64,000 nt of DNA from Rhodoferax sp. (GCF_012927445.1 NZ_JABBPD010000008.1:248001-312000); one strand, 5' to 3'; positions 17,761 to 26,892 are shown, numbered from the stretch's first letter. A program made the numbers and translations. Notes: generated from the letters alone by a model not told the origin.

Positions 17761-18918
17761 TTAGCCGCGGTAGTAGCGTGTTGGTACAAAAGGCATGGCC
17801 ACCACTTCCATCGGCACCGGCTTGCCGCGCACGATGGCGTTGATCTTGGTGCCCAGCGCCGCAAACTCGGGTGCCACGTAGCCCATGGCCACCGGCTTGT
17901 CGATGGTGGGGCCGAGCAGGCCGCTGGTGACTTCGCCAATGCGCTGGCCGTCCAAGTCTTGCAGTTCGGTGTGATCCCGCACGGGGATTCGCTCCAGTGC
18001 CACCAGCCCCACACGTTTTCGGGCTATAGCCCCCGTCCCAGCTGCGAGTTGCGCTAGTATTTTTGTAGCACCAGGGAAACCGCCGGCGCGTGCGCCATCC
18101 GCCCGGCGTACTTTCTGCAGGGCCCAGTTCAGGCCGGCTTCAACCGGGGTGGTGCTGCTGTCGATATCGTTGCCGTACAGGCACAGGCCGGCTTCCAGGC
18201 GCAAGGAGTTGCGGGCGCCCAGGCCGACCGGTTTGACTTCGGGTTGCGCCAGCAGCGCCTGGGCCAGTGTTTCGGTTTGCGCCGCGGGCACCGAAATCTC
18301 GAAGCCGTCTTCGCCGGTGTAACCACTGCGGGTGACGAAACACGGCACGGTATCCGAGCCGCAAGCAAGGTCAAATTGACCACCGGTCATGAACACCAGC
18401 TTCTCGATGCCCGGGCACAGACGCTGCAGCGCCGTCACGGCTTGCGGGCCTTGCAGCGCCAGCAAGGCCATCTCCGGCATCGGAATCACCTGGCAGCGCA
18501 TGCCGATCTGGGCCTGGATGTGGGCAATGTCGCCCACCTTGCAGGCGCCATTCACAATCACAAAAATGTCGCCACCGTGGGCATAGTCGCGGTTCACGAA
18601 CATCAAGTCGTCGATGATGCCGCCTTCGTCGTTGAGCAGCAGACCGTAACGCTGCTTGCCCACCGGCAGGTCGATCACATCCACCGGCATCAGGCTCTCC
18701 AGGGCGGCCGCCGCATCGGGTCCGACCAGGCGCAACTGGCCCATGTGCGACACGTCAAACAGGCCGGCGGCGGTGCGGGTGTGCTTGTGCTCGGCCATCA
18801 GGCCGGCCGGGTATTGCACCGGCATCGAATAGCCGGCGAACGGCACCATGCGGGCACCCAGCGCGACGTGCAGGTCGTTGAGCGGAACTTTGAGAAGGTT
18901 GTCGGGCGTGGTGGCCAT
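17761..18918 (-). CDS. gcvT: Glycine cleavage system T protein (aminomethyltransferase)
   Basis: A 385-residue tetrahydrofolate-dependent aminomethyltransferase. VSHMGQLRLVGPDA, the conserved VNRDYAHGGDIFVIVNGACK block, RSGYTGEDGFEISVP and the final TSGLLGPTIDKPVAMGYV are family marks. An upstream in-frame ATG at 18951 would add 11 residues lacking family sequence, so 18918 is used. The gene follows the tandem glycine riboswitch by about 85 bp. A dispersed-repeat copy (18021-18072) encodes the unusual stretch ILAQLAAGTGAIARKRVG. Confidence 0.96.
   Translation of the reverse strand: MATTPDNLLKVPLNDLHVALGARMVPFAGYSMPVQYPAGLMAEHKHTRTAAGLFDVSHMGQLRLVGPDAAAALESLMPVDVIDLPVGKQRYGLLLNDEGGIIDDLMFVNRDYAHGGDIFVIVNGACKVGDIAHIQAQIGMRCQVIPMPEMALLALQGPQAVTALQRLCPGIEKLVFMTGGQFDLACGSDTVPCFVTRSGYTGEDGFEISVPAAQTETLAQALLAQPEVKPVGLGARNSLRLEAGLCLYGNDIDSSTTPVEAGLNWALQKVRRADGARAGGFPGATKILAQLAAGTGAIARKRVGLVALERIPVRDHTELQDLDGQRIGEVTSGLLGPTIDKPVAMGYVAPEFAALGTKINAIVRGKPVPMEVVAMPFVPTRYYRG
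18021..18072 (+). repeat. Dispersed repeat, family A, copy inside gcvT
   Basis: Plus-strand order is GGGCTATAGCCCCCGTCCCA, a GCTGCGAGTTGCGC middle, then TAGTATTTTTGTAGCACC. This is the same block order as the other copies. The reading frame of gcvT passes through it intact. Confidence 0.65.
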
Positions 18919-19002
18919 CAGCGAACTCCAGGAAAAGAAAAAACGGGGCAAAGGGGCAAGTCAAATGCCATGCGCACAACGAATGTCAACGCCATGGTCT
19001 GC

Positions 19003-19242
19003 CCCCGCTGTCCGCTTTACCTGAGAGATTCGCCGGGCCTGCACGGCCTTGACGGCTGGCAGACTGCGGGTTGCTCCTTCGGTGGACTGCATTCAATGCA
19101 GCCTCTCTCCAGTGGGGATACGGTGGTGGGTCGTGCAACCCGCCACCGTTCGTCAGTCCTTTTGCCTGAGCGTTCAAACCGCTGCAATCAGCGGCTCTGC
19201 GCCTTCGGCGGCCACCTCAACGGGCGACTCTCTCCTGACGGA
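19003..19242 (-). ncRNA. Tandem glycine riboswitch
   Basis: Read on the minus strand there are two glycine aptamers in series, each starting with a GGAGAGA-type P1/P2 strand, an internal CCGAAGGCGCA or CCGAAGGAGCAA block and ending with CTCAGGCAAAAGGACTGA or CTCAGGTAAAGCGGACAG. Aptamer 1 spans about 19242-19150 and aptamer 2 about 19118-19003. It lies directly ahead of gcvT and should switch the gcvTHP operon on when glycine is high. Confidence 0.93.
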
Positions 19243-19389
19243 GCGGATTCTACCCGCACGCCCATCCACCGAGACCTTGCTTCAATAACTCCTTAGACCG
19301 GCCTCGTTCCGGCTTTGGCAAACCGACGATTCAGAGTCTGGGGTTGCATTGGGTAACTCTAATTTGGCACACAACGATGCCATCTGGTT

Positions 19390-20343
19390 TCATCCTTTGG
19401 AGGGATAAATATCCTTGGCAACGTTTCGCACATGTTTCAGTAACAGGTTTGCGCCAGGCGAGATTGCATGGTCCCGTCGCATGATGATTCCAAAACCATC
19501 CATCTTGCAGGGTAGATCGATTGGCAGAATGGCCAGTTCGCGTGAACTAACGTAATAACGGGCAACTTCAACTGGCATGACGTGCAGGAAATCAGTCTGA
19601 TTCAGCAGACTTTTAATCACTGACATGGCCGTGGTTTCGACAACGTTGGATGGCGCCTCCAGGTCGCGGTGGCGAAATATCATGTCAAACTGGTGACGCA
19701 GAATACTGCCTCGTGGCGACAAGATCCAGCCGGCGGTCGCGAGATCATTTAACGTGAGGTCGCGACGCTCCAGCATCGGATGCCCGATGCGCGCCACGGC
19801 ACATTCGGTTTCTTCGGACAAATCCTCGTACAGGAGGCTGGACACATCTTCCTGTTGCAGAACGCGAGCGATCAAGAAGTCCAGTTGCCCGCTTTTGAGT
19901 CGCTCCATCAGCACATCGCTGGTGCCGACATCAACCCCAATGCTCAGCCTGGGTGCCTCTGCCTTGGCACTGGCGATTGCCCGCGGCACCAAGGTCATCG
20001 AGGGGGTGACGATGACCCCAATGTCAACCTGTCCTGACAACCCGGCCTGCAGTGATGCAATGGCGTCCTGGCCTTGCGTCAGGTTGGCCAGCGCCATCCT
20101 GACATGGCGGATCATCGTCTCGCCATAGAGCGTCGGTCGCATGCCTCTGGGTAGCCGTTCGAAAAATGGCACGCCAAAGAGCTCCTCAATATCCTTGAGC
20201 ATCTTGGATGCTGCGGGCTGACTCATGTTCGTCGTTGCGGCCGCCAAATGCAGGTTGCGCGCCTCGTCCAGCGCAATCAACAAAAACATCTGGCGGATTT
20301 TGAGCTTGGTACGGGTTCGTCGCGCCGCGTCAATGTCATGCAT
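19390..20343 (-). CDS. LysR-type regulator of the sugar-acid block
   Basis: A 317-residue LysR regulator. The HTH is visible as LHLAAATTNMSQPAASKMLKDIEELFGVPFFERLPRG, then the effector-binding domain (VDIGVIVTPSMTLVPRAI, LDFLIARVL). The frame is open further upstream, but the start at 20343 (MHDIDAARRTR) gives the normal LysR N-terminus with a short extra lead. It is divergent from the L-arabonate dehydratase gene and shares with it a 161-bp control region containing a TTGATA-N10-TATCAA inverted repeat, so it most likely regulates that operon in response to a sugar-acid intermediate. Confidence 0.88.
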   Translation of the reverse strand: MHDIDAARRTRTKLKIRQMFLLIALDEARNLHLAAATTNMSQPAASKMLKDIEELFGVPFFERLPRGMRPTLYGETMIRHVRMALANLTQGQDAIASLQAGLSGQVDIGVIVTPSMTLVPRAIASAKAEAPRLSIGVDVGTSDVLMERLKSGQLDFLIARVLQQEDVSSLLYEDLSEETECAVARIGHPMLERRDLTLNDLATAGWILSPRGSILRHQFDMIFRHRDLEAPSNVVETTAMSVIKSLLNQTDFLHVMPVEVARYYVSSRELAILPIDLPCKMDGFGIIMRRDHAISPGANLLLKHVRNVAKDIYPSKG

Positions 20344-20396
20344 GGTGGGTCTGTGGTGGAGGTGACCGTACGCTTTGAAAACGTGCAGCCAAGAAA

Positions 20397-20418
20397 TTGA
20401 TATTAAAAATTGTATCAA
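20397..20418. promoter_or_regulatory. Candidate LysR operator between regulator and araC-type dehydratase
   Basis: TTGATA at 20397-20402 is matched by TATCAA at 20413-20418 with a 10-base AT-rich spacer. It contains the T-N11-A arrangement typical of LysR boxes and lies 54 bp upstream of the LysR start in the divergent intergenic region. Confidence 0.45.
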
Positions 20419-20504
20419 TGTCGCGAAATTATTCATTTGATATGCATGGGTGATCCCACTAACATCCGGCCGCAGGCAATGTCCATCAATTTGAAAGAGC
20501 CAAG

Positions 20505-22244
20505 ATGTCCAACTCGTCAAAACGACCCTTGCGATCGGCCGCATGGTTCGGTACCGCCGACAAGAACGGCTTCATGTACCGCAGCTGGATGAAAAACCAG
20601 GGCATCCCGGATCATGAATTTCAGGGCAAGCCGATCATCGGCATCTGCAACACCTGGTCTGAGTTGACACCGTGCAACGCGCACTTCCGCAAGATTGCGG
20701 AGCATGTGAAGCGCGGTATTTCCGAGGCAGGGGGCTTCCCGGTCGAGTTCCCGGTGTTTTCCAATGGTGAATCCAACCTGCGCCCCACGGCGATGCTGAC
20801 GCGCAATCTGGCCAGCATGGATGTGGAAGAGTCCATTCGTGGCAACCCGATGGATGCCGTCGTGCTGCTGGTCGGCTGTGACAAGACCACGCCGGCGCTG
20901 CTGATGGGCGCCGCCAGCTGCGACATCCCGACCATCGTCGTGACCGGCGGCCCGATGTTGAACGGCAAGCATGAAGGCCGTGATATCGGCTCCGGCACGG
21001 TGGTCTGGCAGCTGCACGAAGCGGTCAAGGCGGGCCAGATCACCTTGAACCAATTCATGTCGGCCGAAGCCGGCATGTCGCGCTCGGCGGGCACCTGCAA
21101 CACCATGGGCACGGCCTCCACCATGGCCTGCATGGCCGAGGCACTGGGTACCTCGCTGCCGCACAACGCTGCCATTCCGGCGGTGGATGCGCGCCGCTAC
21201 GTGCTGGCGCACATGTCGGGTATGCGCATCGTGGACATGGTGTGGGAAGACCTGAAGCTCTCCAAGGTGCTGACGCGCGAAGCATTTGAGAACGCCATCC
21301 GCGTCAATGCCGCCATCGGTGGTTCCACCAATGCCGTGATTCACCTGAAAGCCATTGCTGGGCGCATCGGCGTGCCGCTTGAGCTGGAGGACTGGACGAA
21401 TGTCGGCAAGGGCACGCCCACGCTGGTTGATCTGCAGCCCTCAGGCCGCTTTTTGATGGAAGATTTTTACTACGCTGGCGGGCTGCCCGGGGTGCTGCGC
21501 CGGATGGGCGAGGGCGGCCTGCTGCCGCACAAGAATGCACTGACGGTTAACGGCAAGTCGATCTGGGACAACGTGCTGGACGCGCCGATCTACAACGCCG
21601 AAGTCATCCGGCCGCTTGACAACCCGCTGGTGGCAGATGGCAGCATGTGCATCCTGCGCGGCAATCTGGCGCCGCGTGGCGCGGTGCTGAAGCCGTCGGC
21701 GGCAACGCCCGCGCTGATGAAGCACCGGGGCAAGGCGGTCGTCTTCGAGGATTTCGATCACTACAAGGCGCGCATCGGCGACCCGGACCTGGAGGTCGAT
21801 GCCGACTCGGTGATGGTGCTGAAGAATTGCGGACCGAAGGGTTATCCGGGTATGGCGGAAGTCGGCAACATGGGCTTGCCGCCCAAATTGCTGGCGCAGG
21901 GCATTACCGACATGGTGCGCATCTCGGATGCCCGCATGAGCGGCACCGCCTACGGCACGGTGGTGCTGCATGTGGCACCGGAAGCGGCTGCCGGGGGACC
22001 CCTGGCCATCGTTCGCGATGGTGACTGGATCGCACTTGACAGCCAGGCGGGTAAGCTGGACCTGGAAATCAGCGACGCCGAGATCGCACAGCGCCAGGCT
22101 GAACTGCAGGCCCAGCCAGCAGCGCCGGCGAAGGGCGGCTATCAGCAGTTGTACATCGACCGGGTGTTGCAGGCCGACGAAGGCTGTGATTTCGATTTTC
22201 TGGTGGGCTGTCGCGGCGCCGAGGTGCCCAAGCATTCGCACTAA
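20505..22244 (+). CDS. araC: L-arabonate dehydratase (IlvD/Edd family)
   Basis: A 579-residue Fe-S sugar-acid dehydratase. Family marks are GICNTWSELTPCNAHF, the cluster cysteine in VLLVGCDKTTPALLMGA, AGTCNTMGTASTM, the C-terminal KNCGPKGYPGMAEVG and ISDARMSGTAYGTVVLHV. Length and sequence fit L-arabonate dehydratase, which gives L-2-keto-3-deoxyarabonate. The next two genes encode the following two steps, which supports this over dihydroxy-acid dehydratase. D-fuconate or related acids could also be substrates. No sugar dehydrogenase or lactonase gene is present, so the acid itself is likely taken up. Confidence 0.85.
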   Translation: MSNSSKRPLRSAAWFGTADKNGFMYRSWMKNQGIPDHEFQGKPIIGICNTWSELTPCNAHFRKIAEHVKRGISEAGGFPVEFPVFSNGESNLRPTAMLTRNLASMDVEESIRGNPMDAVVLLVGCDKTTPALLMGAASCDIPTIVVTGGPMLNGKHEGRDIGSGTVVWQLHEAVKAGQITLNQFMSAEAGMSRSAGTCNTMGTASTMACMAEALGTSLPHNAAIPAVDARRYVLAHMSGMRIVDMVWEDLKLSKVLTREAFENAIRVNAAIGGSTNAVIHLKAIAGRIGVPLELEDWTNVGKGTPTLVDLQPSGRFLMEDFYYAGGLPGVLRRMGEGGLLPHKNALTVNGKSIWDNVLDAPIYNAEVIRPLDNPLVADGSMCILRGNLAPRGAVLKPSAATPALMKHRGKAVVFEDFDHYKARIGDPDLEVDADSVMVLKNCGPKGYPGMAEVGNMGLPPKLLAQGITDMVRISDARMSGTAYGTVVLHVAPEAAAGGPLAIVRDGDWIALDSQAGKLDLEISDAEIAQRQAELQAQPAAPAKGGYQQLYIDRVLQADEGCDFDFLVGCRGAEVPKHSH

Positions 22245-22300
22245 GCACGAGCGTTGCGTGATTTTGGCCAAAGCGCGCGGCCTTCTTTAGAAAGATACCC

Positions 22301-23230
22301 ATGACTCATTCCAGGAACGTTCGCTACCAAGGTGTCTTCCCCGTGGTGCCCACGACCTTTACCGAAAGTGGAGATCTCGATCTGGCAAGTCAGAAGCGTT
22401 GCGTCGACTTCATGATCGACGCCGGCTCCAACGGCCTGTGCATTCTGGCCAATTTCTCGGAGCAGTTTTTGCTTTCGGATGACGAGCGCGAAGTGCTGAC
22501 GCGCGTGATTCTGGAACATGTGAATGGTCGGGTGCCGGTGATTGTCACCACCACCCACTTCAGCACCCAGGTCTGCGCCCAGCGCAGTTTGCGCGCCCAG
22601 GACATGGGTGCTGCCATGGTGATGGTCATGCCGCCCTACCATGGCGCCACCTTCCGCGTGCCGGAAGAGAAGATCTACGAGTTTTATGCGCGTCTGTCGG
22701 ATGTGCTTGGCATCCCGATCATGATCCAGGATGCGCCCGCTAGCGGCACGGCCCTGTCTGCCGCCTTCCTTGCCCGCATGGCGAAAGAGATCAAGCAGGT
22801 GTCGTATTTCAAGATCGAGACCGCTGGCGCCGCCTCGAAGTTGCGCGAACTGATTCGTCTGGGGGGCGACGCCATCGAAGGACCCTGGGATGGCGAGGAG
22901 GCCATCACCCTGCTGCCCGATCTGGACGCGGGCGCGACCGGTGCCATGACCGGCGGCGGGTATCCCGATGGCATCCGCCTGATTGTCGATGCCTACGCCG
23001 CTGGCCGGCGCGACGAGGCGGTCGCCCTTTACCAGCAATGGCTGCCCTTGATCAACTATGAAAACCGCCAAAGCGGCATCTTGACAGCGAAGGCCTTGAT
23101 GAAGGATGGTGGCGTGATCGCCTGCGAAGCGCCACGCCATCCCTGGCCCACCATGCACCCCGCTATCCGTGCAGGCTTGATCGAAACCGCGCAACGCCTG
23201 AACCCGATGGTGCTGCGCTGGGGAAAGTAA
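22301..23230 (+). CDS. araD: L-2-keto-3-deoxyarabonate dehydratase (DHDPS family)
   Basis: A 309-residue (beta/alpha)8 protein of the dihydrodipicolinate synthase superfamily. It begins RYQGVFPVVPTTFTESGDLD and has the Schiff-base lysine strand YFKIETAGAASKLREL, with VMVMPPYHGATFRVPEE. These features and the length match L-2-keto-3-deoxyarabonate dehydratase, which forms 2-oxoglutarate semialdehyde. It is placed between L-arabonate dehydratase and the semialdehyde dehydrogenase, the standard order of the non-phosphorylative pathway. Confidence 0.87.
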   Translation: MTHSRNVRYQGVFPVVPTTFTESGDLDLASQKRCVDFMIDAGSNGLCILANFSEQFLLSDDEREVLTRVILEHVNGRVPVIVTTTHFSTQVCAQRSLRAQDMGAAMVMVMPPYHGATFRVPEEKIYEFYARLSDVLGIPIMIQDAPASGTALSAAFLARMAKEIKQVSYFKIETAGAASKLRELIRLGGDAIEGPWDGEEAITLLPDLDAGATGAMTGGGYPDGIRLIVDAYAAGRRDEAVALYQQWLPLINYENRQSGILTAKALMKDGGVIACEAPRHPWPTMHPAIRAGLIETAQRLNPMVLRWGK

Positions 23231-23255
23231 ATTCAACAGAACGGAGCACTAAACC

Positions 23256-24698
23256 ATGGCGATTCAAAAACACGACAACCTGATCAACGGCCAGTGGGTC
23301 GCAGGTGCCAAATACGCTCCCAACATCAATCCGTCCAACCTCGCCGATGTCATCGGTGACTACACCCAGGCCGATGCCGCGCAACTCGATGGAGCCGTCA
23401 AGGCCGCCCGCGCCGCCTTCCCGGCCTGGTCCACCGGCAATATCCAGGCCCGTGCCGATGCGCTGGACAAAATTGGCTCCGAGATCCTGGCCCGGCGCGA
23501 GGAACTCGGCACCTTGCTGGCCCGCGAAGAAGGCAAGACCAAGCCCGAAGGTATTGGTGAAGCCACCCGCGCCGGCAACATCTTCAAGTTCTTCGCCGGC
23601 GAATGCCTGCGCCTGACCGGTGAAGTCGTGCCCTCGGTGCGCTCAGGCGTCAGCGTCGAGATCACCCGCGAACCGGTGGGCGTGATCGGCCTGATTACGC
23701 CCTGGAACTTTCCCATTGCCATTCCGGCCTGGAAGACTGCTCCGGCGCTGGCCTATGGCAACTGTGTGATCCTGAAGCCCGCCGACCTCGTGCCTGGCTG
23801 CGCCTGGGCACTGGCCGACATCATCAGCCGCAGCGGTATCCCCGCCGGCGTGTTCAACCTCGTCATGGGCCGCGGCAGCGTCATCGGTGACCCGCTGGTC
23901 ACCCACCCCGGCATCGACGCCATCAGCTTCACCGGCTCGCAAAGTGTGGGCGCTCGTATTGCCCAGCAATGCGCGGTCAACCTCAAGAAGGTGCAGTTGG
24001 AGATGGGTGGCAAGAACCCGCAAGTCATCCTGGACGACGCCGACCTGGCGCAAGCGGTTGAGCTCAGCGTGCAAAGCGCATTCTTCTCCACCGGCCAGCG
24101 CTGCACGGCAGCGAGCCGCCTGATCGTCACCGAAGGTATTTACCCCAGGTTCATTGAGGCCATGAAGCAACGCATGGCCAGCCTCAAGGTTGGTGACGCC
24201 CTGGCCGCGGGCATCGACATTGGCCCGGTGTCTTCACAAGCCCAGCTTGAACAGGACCTGAGCTACGTGGAAATCGGGCAGGCTGAAGGTGCCGTGTTGG
24301 TGGCAGGCGGCCAACGCGTGACGTGCAGCACCGAGGGTTTTTACATGGTGCCGGCGCTGCTGACCGACACCACGGCGGGCATGCGCATCAACCGCGAGGA
24401 AGTGTTCGGCCCGGTGGCCAGCATCATCCGGGTGAAGGGCTATGAAGAAGCGCTGGCCGAATCCAACAACACACCGTATGGCCTGTCGGCCGGCATTGCC
24501 ACGACGTCGCTCAAGCACGCGAGCCACTTCAAGCGCCACAGTCAGGCCGGCATGGTGATGGTGAACCTGCCGACGGCCGGTGTTGACTACCACGTGCCGT
24601 TTGGTGGGCGCAAGGGATCGAGCTACGGCTCGCGCGAGCAGGGGCGCTATGCGCAGGAGTTCTTCACCACGGTGAAAACGTCTTATATCGGCAGCTGA
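23256..24698 (+). CDS. araE: 2-oxoglutarate semialdehyde dehydrogenase
   Basis: A 480-residue aldehyde dehydrogenase. Catalytic Cys is in FFSTGQRCTAASR and the Glu in VQLEMGGKNPQV; TPWNFPIAIPAWKTAPAL and the C-terminal VPFGGRKGSSYGSREQG are class marks of the 2-oxoglutarate semialdehyde dehydrogenases. It closes the route from L-arabonate to 2-oxoglutarate. It starts 25 bp after the preceding gene and 15 bp ahead of the erythronate dehydrogenase gene, so all are one transcript. Confidence 0.9.
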   Translation: MAIQKHDNLINGQWVAGAKYAPNINPSNLADVIGDYTQADAAQLDGAVKAARAAFPAWSTGNIQARADALDKIGSEILARREELGTLLAREEGKTKPEGIGEATRAGNIFKFFAGECLRLTGEVVPSVRSGVSVEITREPVGVIGLITPWNFPIAIPAWKTAPALAYGNCVILKPADLVPGCAWALADIISRSGIPAGVFNLVMGRGSVIGDPLVTHPGIDAISFTGSQSVGARIAQQCAVNLKKVQLEMGGKNPQVILDDADLAQAVELSVQSAFFSTGQRCTAASRLIVTEGIYPRFIEAMKQRMASLKVGDALAAGIDIGPVSSQAQLEQDLSYVEIGQAEGAVLVAGGQRVTCSTEGFYMVPALLTDTTAGMRINREEVFGPVASIIRVKGYEEALAESNNTPYGLSAGIATTSLKHASHFKRHSQAGMVMVNLPTAGVDYHVPFGGRKGSSYGSREQGRYAQEFFTTVKTSYIGS

Positions 24699-24713
24699 AC
24701 TACTACTTAGGAA

Positions 24714-25775
24714 ATGACCATGTTGAAGCAATCCTCCCAGGCCCTTGGGTCATGTCATATCGTGATCACCGGCGGCGCCGGGTTTTTGGGTGTCCGTCTT
24801 GCGCGCACCCTGCTGGCACAGGGGCAGTTGTCGCTGGCGGGTGCAGCGCCTGCCAACATCGCCCGGATCACCCTGGTCGACCGCGCTGCGCCGCCCGCCG
24901 ACCTGCTGGCCGACGCGCGGGTGACTGCACTGAGCGGTGACCTGAATGCGCTTCTTGAAGAAAAAAACCCTCTAGCCACCGTCATTGCTCAAGATACTGC
25001 TATTGTTTTTCATCTTGCGGCGGCCGTCAGCGGTGAATGCGAGGCGGACTTCGATCTCGGCATGCGCAGCAATTTCGCCGCGACGCTGGCCTTGCTGGAG
25101 GCCTGCCGCGCCTTGAAGACAAAACCCGTGGTGGTGTTTGCCAGCTCGCTCGCCGTGTTCGGCGACGCCCCGGGTCAAGCGCTACCGCCTGCCATTGAAG
25201 ACAACACCCTGCCCACACCGCAGAGCAGCTATGGCATCCAAAAATTCATAGGTGAACAACTGGTGGCCGACTACACGCGCAAGGGGTTTATTGTCGGCCG
25301 TAACGTGCGTTTGATGACGGTCAGTGTGCGTCCCGGCACGCCCAACGGCGCAGCATCAAGTTTCTTGAGCGGCATGATCCGTGAGCCATTGGCAGGCGTC
25401 AAGGCGTCTTGCCCGGTGACGCCAGACACCCCCGTGGCACTCTCATCCCCCGCGCGCACCGTCCAGGGACTCATCCGCGCGGCCGAGGCGAGCGACCCGG
25501 CCTGGGGCCCGCGCACGGGCCTGAACCTGCCCGCACTGACCACCACCCCCGGCGAGATGGCTGCGGCGCTGGAGCGTGTGGCTGGCCCGGCAGCCACCGC
25601 GCTGATTGACTGGACGCCAGACCCGGCGATCCGCAATATTGTCAAGACCTGGCCAGCCCGGATTCATGCGGTGAGGGCGGGCGGCTTGGGCTTGCTGCCG
25701 GAGGAAAGCTTTGAAGACATCATCCGGGAGTACATCAGGGGAAATCCCTATGCCGTCAAGCTGCCGGTCAGATAA
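24714..25775 (+). CDS. denD: D-erythronate dehydrogenase (NAD-dependent epimerase/dehydratase family)
   Basis: A 353-residue extended SDR. The Rossmann motif ITGGAGFLGVRLARTL, FHLAAAVSGECEADFDLG, VFASSLAVFG and the catalytic SSYGIQKFIGEQL (Tyr-x3-Lys) are visible; VRPGTPNGAASSFLSGMIREPL is typical of DenD. It would oxidise D-erythronate to the 2-oxo acid used by OtnI, OtnK and OtnC, all encoded a few kilobases downstream. Bases 24969-25013 are a dispersed-repeat copy that encodes NPLATVIAQDTAIVFHL at the edge of the fold. Confidence 0.83.
   Translation: MTMLKQSSQALGSCHIVITGGAGFLGVRLARTLLAQGQLSLAGAAPANIARITLVDRAAPPADLLADARVTALSGDLNALLEEKNPLATVIAQDTAIVFHLAAAVSGECEADFDLGMRSNFAATLALLEACRALKTKPVVVFASSLAVFGDAPGQALPPAIEDNTLPTPQSSYGIQKFIGEQLVADYTRKGFIVGRNVRLMTVSVRPGTPNGAASSFLSGMIREPLAGVKASCPVTPDTPVALSSPARTVQGLIRAAEASDPAWGPRTGLNLPALTTTPGEMAAALERVAGPAATALIDWTPDPAIRNIVKTWPARIHAVRAGGLGLLPEESFEDIIREYIRGNPYAVKLPVR
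24969..25013 (+). repeat. Dispersed repeat, family A, copy inside denD
   Basis: CCTCTAGCCACCGTCATTGC, then TCAAGATACTGCTATTGTTTTT. It corresponds to the CCTCTAGCCCCCGTC...GCTATT order of the intergenic copy at 37441-37491. It is in frame within denD. Confidence 0.55.
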
Positions 25776-25781
25776 TAATTA

Positions 25782-25795
25782 GAATTTGTATGATA
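25782..25795. promoter_or_regulatory. Candidate GntR operator ahead of TRAP operon
   Basis: GAATTTGTATGATA here recurs as GAATTTGTATGATGA at 29608-29622 ahead of the ltnD operon. TTGTATGAT is the usual look of FadR/FCD-type GntR half-sites. Both lie 70-85 bp upstream of the first gene of an operon in this block. Confidence 0.5.
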
Positions 25796-25863
25796 ACTTT
25801 CGCGCGGATTGATGAATTGAACATCCATCAGCCCGTAACCCTTTTTAATCGAGGAGTCCTTGT

Positions 25864-26835
25864 ATGAAATTGAGTAAACTGGTTATTAGCCTGTCTTTGG
25901 TCGTTGGTTTTGTAGCCACTGCAGCTGCCCAGACTAGCATGAAGATCAACATTTCTATCGCGCAAAACTCCCACCAGGGTATTGCGATTGACACCTTTGC
26001 CAAAGAGGTTGGAACCCGAACCAACGGCCGCTACAAAATCGAGACTTTTTACAACGCTTCACTCGGCAGTGAGCGCGAATCCATTGAGGCGGTGCAACTG
26101 GGCACCCAGGAACTGACTTTCACGTCGTCTGGCCCGGTGCCCAATTTCGTGCCGGAAGCCAAGATTCTGGATATTCCATTTTTGTTTCGGGACAAGGCGC
26201 ATGCCCGTGCCGTGCTGGATGGCCCGATCGGTCAGGAAATGCTGGCCAAGTTCGAGCCCAGGGGCTTCAAGGCGCTGGCCTGGGGCGAGAACGGCATGCG
26301 CAACATGACCAACAGCAAGCGCACCATCAACAGCCCGGATGACCTCAAGGGCTTGAAGATTCGCACCATGGAAAATCCAGTGCACGTGGCCGCCTACAAA
26401 GGGCTGGGCATCGTGACTACACCAATGGCCATGGCCGAGGTGTTTACTGCGCTGCAGCAAGGCACGGTCGACGGTCAGGAAAATCCCTTGTCCGTGATCA
26501 TGGCGGCCAAACTCGACCAGGTGCAAAAGTACGTATCACTCACCGGCCACGTCTATTCACCCGCCATCTTCCTGATGAACAAGGCCGCCTTCGATAAGCT
26601 CAGCGCCGCCGACAAGCAGGTCTTTCTGGATGCGGCCAAGGTGGCCGTGGTCGCCAACCGGGCCCGGGTGGACGCCGATGATGCCATGGGCGTGACTTAC
26701 CTGCGCAGCAAGGGTATGGAGGTGACAGAGAACGTAGACAAGACCAAGTTCGTGGCCAAGCTTGCGCCGGTGTACGCCGACTTCGAGAAACAATTTGGCA
26801 AAGCCAATATGGACAAGATCCGCAACTACAAGTAA
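25864..26835 (+). CDS. dctP: TRAP transporter solute-binding protein
   Basis: A 323-residue periplasmic receptor with a signal peptide (MKLSKLVISLSLVVGFVATAAA, cut after AAAQ). DctP-family marks are FAKEVGTRTNGRYKIETFYNASLG, the arginine in LKGLKIRTMENPVHVAAYKGLG and GTVDGQENPLSVI. GAGGAG lies just ahead of the start. Together with DctQ and DctM downstream it should import a C4/C5 sugar acid using the sodium gradient; the genes on either side point to tetronates or arabonate. A strong hairpin follows its stop. Confidence 0.92.
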   Translation: MKLSKLVISLSLVVGFVATAAAQTSMKINISIAQNSHQGIAIDTFAKEVGTRTNGRYKIETFYNASLGSERESIEAVQLGTQELTFTSSGPVPNFVPEAKILDIPFLFRDKAHARAVLDGPIGQEMLAKFEPRGFKALAWGENGMRNMTNSKRTINSPDDLKGLKIRTMENPVHVAAYKGLGIVTTPMAMAEVFTALQQGTVDGQENPLSVIMAAKLDQVQKYVSLTGHVYSPAIFLMNKAAFDKLSAADKQVFLDAAKVAVVANRARVDADDAMGVTYLRSKGMEVTENVDKTKFVAKLAPVYADFEKQFGKANMDKIRNYK

Positions 26836-26836
26836 T

Positions 26837-26856
26837 TGCTGCTATTTTTGTAGCTG
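26837..26856 (+). repeat. Partial dispersed repeat, family A, after dctP
   Basis: TTGCTGCTATTTTTGTAGCT corresponds only to the GCTA-TAGC half of the family A element. It lies between the dctP stop and the terminator-like hairpin. Confidence 0.45.
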
Positions 26857-26858
26857 CC

Positions 26859-26892
26859 AACACCCGAAGCGTTTGAGCTTTCGGGTGTTTTT
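26859..26892 (+). terminator. Intrinsic terminator-like hairpin between dctP and dctQ
   Basis: AACACCCGAA and its exact complement TTCGGGTGTT form a stem around an 11-base loop, followed directly by a run of T. It would reduce transcription into the permease genes and so set a receptor excess. Confidence 0.8.

Noticed and set aside
18244-19296. 350-codon plus-strand frame
   Set aside because: It is antisense to gcvT and runs on through the glycine riboswitch; no protein features.
20344-20544. 67-residue N-terminal extension of the LysR regulator
   Set aside because: It would cross the operator-like inverted repeat and overlap the divergent dehydratase start; LysR homology begins after 20343.
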